Source of the DNA: Bryobacteraceae bacterium
Lineage (GTDB): Bacteria > Acidobacteriota > Terriglobia > Bryobacterales > Bryobacteraceae
Length of the DNA stretch: 15,521 bases
NCBI GenBank assembly: GCA_014379815.1
Contig: JACMLA010000531.1
Location: 1-15,521 of the forward strand
Direction of reading: 5' to 3'
The first letter of the stretch is position 1, and each line of letters opens with the position of its first letter. The position numbers were made by a program, and so were the translations under genes. The notes beneath the pieces are model-generated. The model saw nothing but the letters and a program-made list of their open reading frames with translations. It had not been told where the DNA came from and ran no database searches. Shown here piece by piece: positions 13,955-15,521 of this stretch.

Positions 13955-15521
13955 CTAGTTCGCGAGGATTTCCAGAGCCTCAGGTCCGCAGATGCGGGCG
14001 ATCTCGGCACAGAATTCTTTATCGGCGCGGACCCGGTTGGCTACGTCCAGCAGCAGTAAAAAGTCACGAGGCTTTTCGATCCGTAAACGCACTTCCGCAG
14101 TGCCCTGCTTGCGGGCAAACAGCTGGTGCAGCGCCTGCGCTTTCTCCTGACTGCCAGCTCCGTTGACGCGCACTTTGATCGAAATCAACGAGGGCAGCGA
14201 GACCCGCGCTACCGCCAGCGGAATGATGTCCTGAACAGACAACCGCGTGGAGGCACCTTCTTCTGGCAGCGCCAGGGCGCGAATCATGACCGCTTGATCT
14301 TCCTTCAGCTCACTTAGCAAGCGCTCGTATTGCGTCGCGAATACCATGCATTCCATCGCGCCGAAATGATCTTCCAGCGCGAAGTTAGCCCACAGGTCGC
14401 CCTTCTTATTCCGCTTGCGTTGTATGCCCGTGATCATGCCGCAGACAACCAGATTTGCGCCCCGCTCCATCTCAAGTTCGTCGAGCGTCTCGCTGGTATG
14501 GGTCGCCAGTTCGCTGACCTTGTCCTTCCACTCATCCAGAGGATGTCCGGTCACGTAGAAGCCGAGAATTTCCTTCTCGCCGACGAGCTTGTCTTTCTGC
14601 GACCAGTCCGGCAGATTGGGAAGCTCCCGTTCGTGCTTCTCTTCCACGCCGTCGAACATCATGGCAAACAGCCCAGTCTGCCCGCTTACCTTATCCCGCT
14701 GTGCCCGCGCACCGCCTTCCATCGCGCCGTCAATCACGGCAAACAACTGCGATCGTGTTCCCCCGGTTCCATCGAACGCACCCGCCTTGATCAGCGATTC
14801 GATCATGCGCCGGTTCACTGCCGTCAGATCGACTCGTTCGCAGAAGTCGAAGACCGATTCGAAAGACCCGGCATTCCGCGCCGCAATCATCGACTCGACG
14901 GCACCCTCGCCCACGTTGCGAATGGCACACAGGCCGAAGCGGATCGCATTGCCATCAGGAGTGAAATTCTTGCCCGACTTATTCACATGCGGCGGAAGCA
15001 CCTGAATGCCCCTGTCCCGGCATTCGTTGATGTACTTCACGACTTTCGAGGTGTTCCCGGTTTCTGAAGTCAGCAGCGCCGACATGAACTCGAGGGGGTA
15101 GTGCGCTTTCAGGTATGCCGTGACATAGGCAAGATAGGCGTAAGCAGCGGAGTGCGACTTGTTGAATCCATAACCCGCGAACTGCTCCATCAGGTCGAAG
15201 ATGTGCCCGGCTTTCTTCTCCGGGAAACCGCGCTCCCGTGCGCCTTGCATGAAGCGCTCACGCTGCAGGGCCATCTCCTCGGCCTTCTTCTTGCCCATCG
15301 CGCGGCGCAGCAGATCGGCTTCACCCATGGAGTAGCCGGCAAGGGTATTAGCCACCTGCATCACCTGCTCTTGGTACACGATCACGCCATAGGTCTCTTC
15401 GAGGATGACCTGCAATTCGGGCAGGTCGTACACGACCTTCTTGCGACCGTGCTTGCGGTCGATAAAGTAATCGACCATCCCGCCCTGGATCGGACCGGGA
15501 CGATACAGCGCGTTCAGGGCA
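13955..15521 (-). CDS. dnaE: DNA polymerase III alpha subunit, C-terminal part (partial)
   Basis: The catalytic subunit of the replicative polymerase, cut by the right edge; 521 residues are visible, about the last 45% of a usual 1150-1200. The frame runs through the edge: ALYRPGPIQGG precedes the first internal Met (15478), so that Met is not the start. Conserved blocks are YGVIVYQEQVMQVA (fragment residues 44-57), the FNKSHSAAYAYLAY finger region (119-132), a helix-hairpin-helix DNA-binding element around NVGEGAVESM (202-211) and an OB-fold from about 368 (LVVCGMITGIQRKR, WANFALEDHFGAMECMVF). The PHP domain and catalytic aspartates are off the window. The C-terminus is intact, ending CGPEALEILAN. 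It converges on the globin gene. It looks like the main DnaE rather than the error-prone DnaE2/ImuC, as no imuA or imuB neighbours are visible, but this is not settled. Confidence 0.95.
   Translation of the reverse strand, partial: ALNALYRPGPIQGGMVDYFIDRKHGRKKVVYDLPELQVILEETYGVIVYQEQVMQVANTLAGYSMGEADLLRRAMGKKKAEEMALQRERFMQGARERGFPEKKAGHIFDLMEQFAGYGFNKSHSAAYAYLAYVTAYLKAHYPLEFMSALLTSETGNTSKVVKYINECRDRGIQVLPPHVNKSGKNFTPDGNAIRFGLCAIRNVGEGAVESMIAARNAGSFESVFDFCERVDLTAVNRRMIESLIKAGAFDGTGGTRSQLFAVIDGAMEGGARAQRDKVSGQTGLFAMMFDGVEEKHERELPNLPDWSQKDKLVGEKEILGFYVTGHPLDEWKDKVSELATHTSETLDELEMERGANLVVCGMITGIQRKRNKKGDLWANFALEDHFGAMECMVFATQYERLLSELKEDQAVMIRALALPEEGASTRLSVQDIIPLAVARVSLPSLISIKVRVNGAGSQEKAQALHQLFARKQGTAEVRLRIEKPRDFLLLLDVANRVRADKEFCAEIARICGPEALEILAN

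Noticed and set aside
13919..14059. Short rightward frame after the globin (46 codons from ATG 13919).
   Set aside because: Most of it is antisense to the conserved end of dnaE and it has no recognisable features.
14330..15067. A 245-codon frame opposite dnaE.
   Set aside because: Fully antisense to well-conserved polymerase sequence; a shadow frame.

Overview
The window reads as chromosomal DNA of moderately high GC (judged by eye) from a soil-type bacterium. An acidobacterium of the Solibacter/Bryobacter kind is the best guess. The clues are an ECF sigma factor of the 'LQPTALVHEAY' class fused by overlap to a Ser/Thr kinase with a TPR-rich C-terminus, and a prepilin-like protein with an H-X9-DG motif. 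Both types are common in Acidobacteria and Planctomycetes. This is inference from gene style; no rRNA or other phylogenetic marker is present except part of dnaE.

Region 1 (1-8046) is a nitrogen-scavenging locus. A sodium:solute symporter gene, cut by the left edge, is read leftwards. It diverges from a tight rightward operon: two DUF1989 proteins (UAAP1 and UAAP2 types), a 1201-residue biotin-dependent urea/guanidine carboxylase, and an allophanate hydrolase. The last three are abutted or overlapping. Current knowledge of this gene set (Schneider and colleagues, 2020) makes it a guanidine pathway. Guanidine is carboxylated, carboxyguanidine is deiminated by the DUF1989 pair to allophanate, and allophanate is hydrolysed to ammonia and CO2. 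The 365-base divergent spacer holds no gene I can support. It does hold a candidate promoter and several clean inverted repeats in the presumed 5' leader. I could not find the ykkC (guanidine-I) core there.

Region 2 (8047-10094) holds a small exported protein of unknown function (minus strand). Divergent from it is a 353-residue prepilin-like protein with a type IV pilin N-terminus and an H-X9-DG motif lying unusually far from the C-terminus. A strong GC-rich stem-loop follows, and right after it a perfect TATAAT box that opens region 3.

Region 3 (10095-13905) is a three-gene regulatory module: ECF sigma factor, membrane-spanning Ser/Thr kinase with TPRs, and a single-domain haem globin. Each junction is a 4-base ATGA overlap, so the three proteins are probably made in a coupled way. 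A globin locked into a sigma factor-kinase unit is the most interesting arrangement here and may be a gas- or redox-responsive signalling system.

Region 4 (13906-15521) is the 3' part of dnaE (DNA polymerase III alpha) on the minus strand, converging on the globin gene and cut by the right edge.
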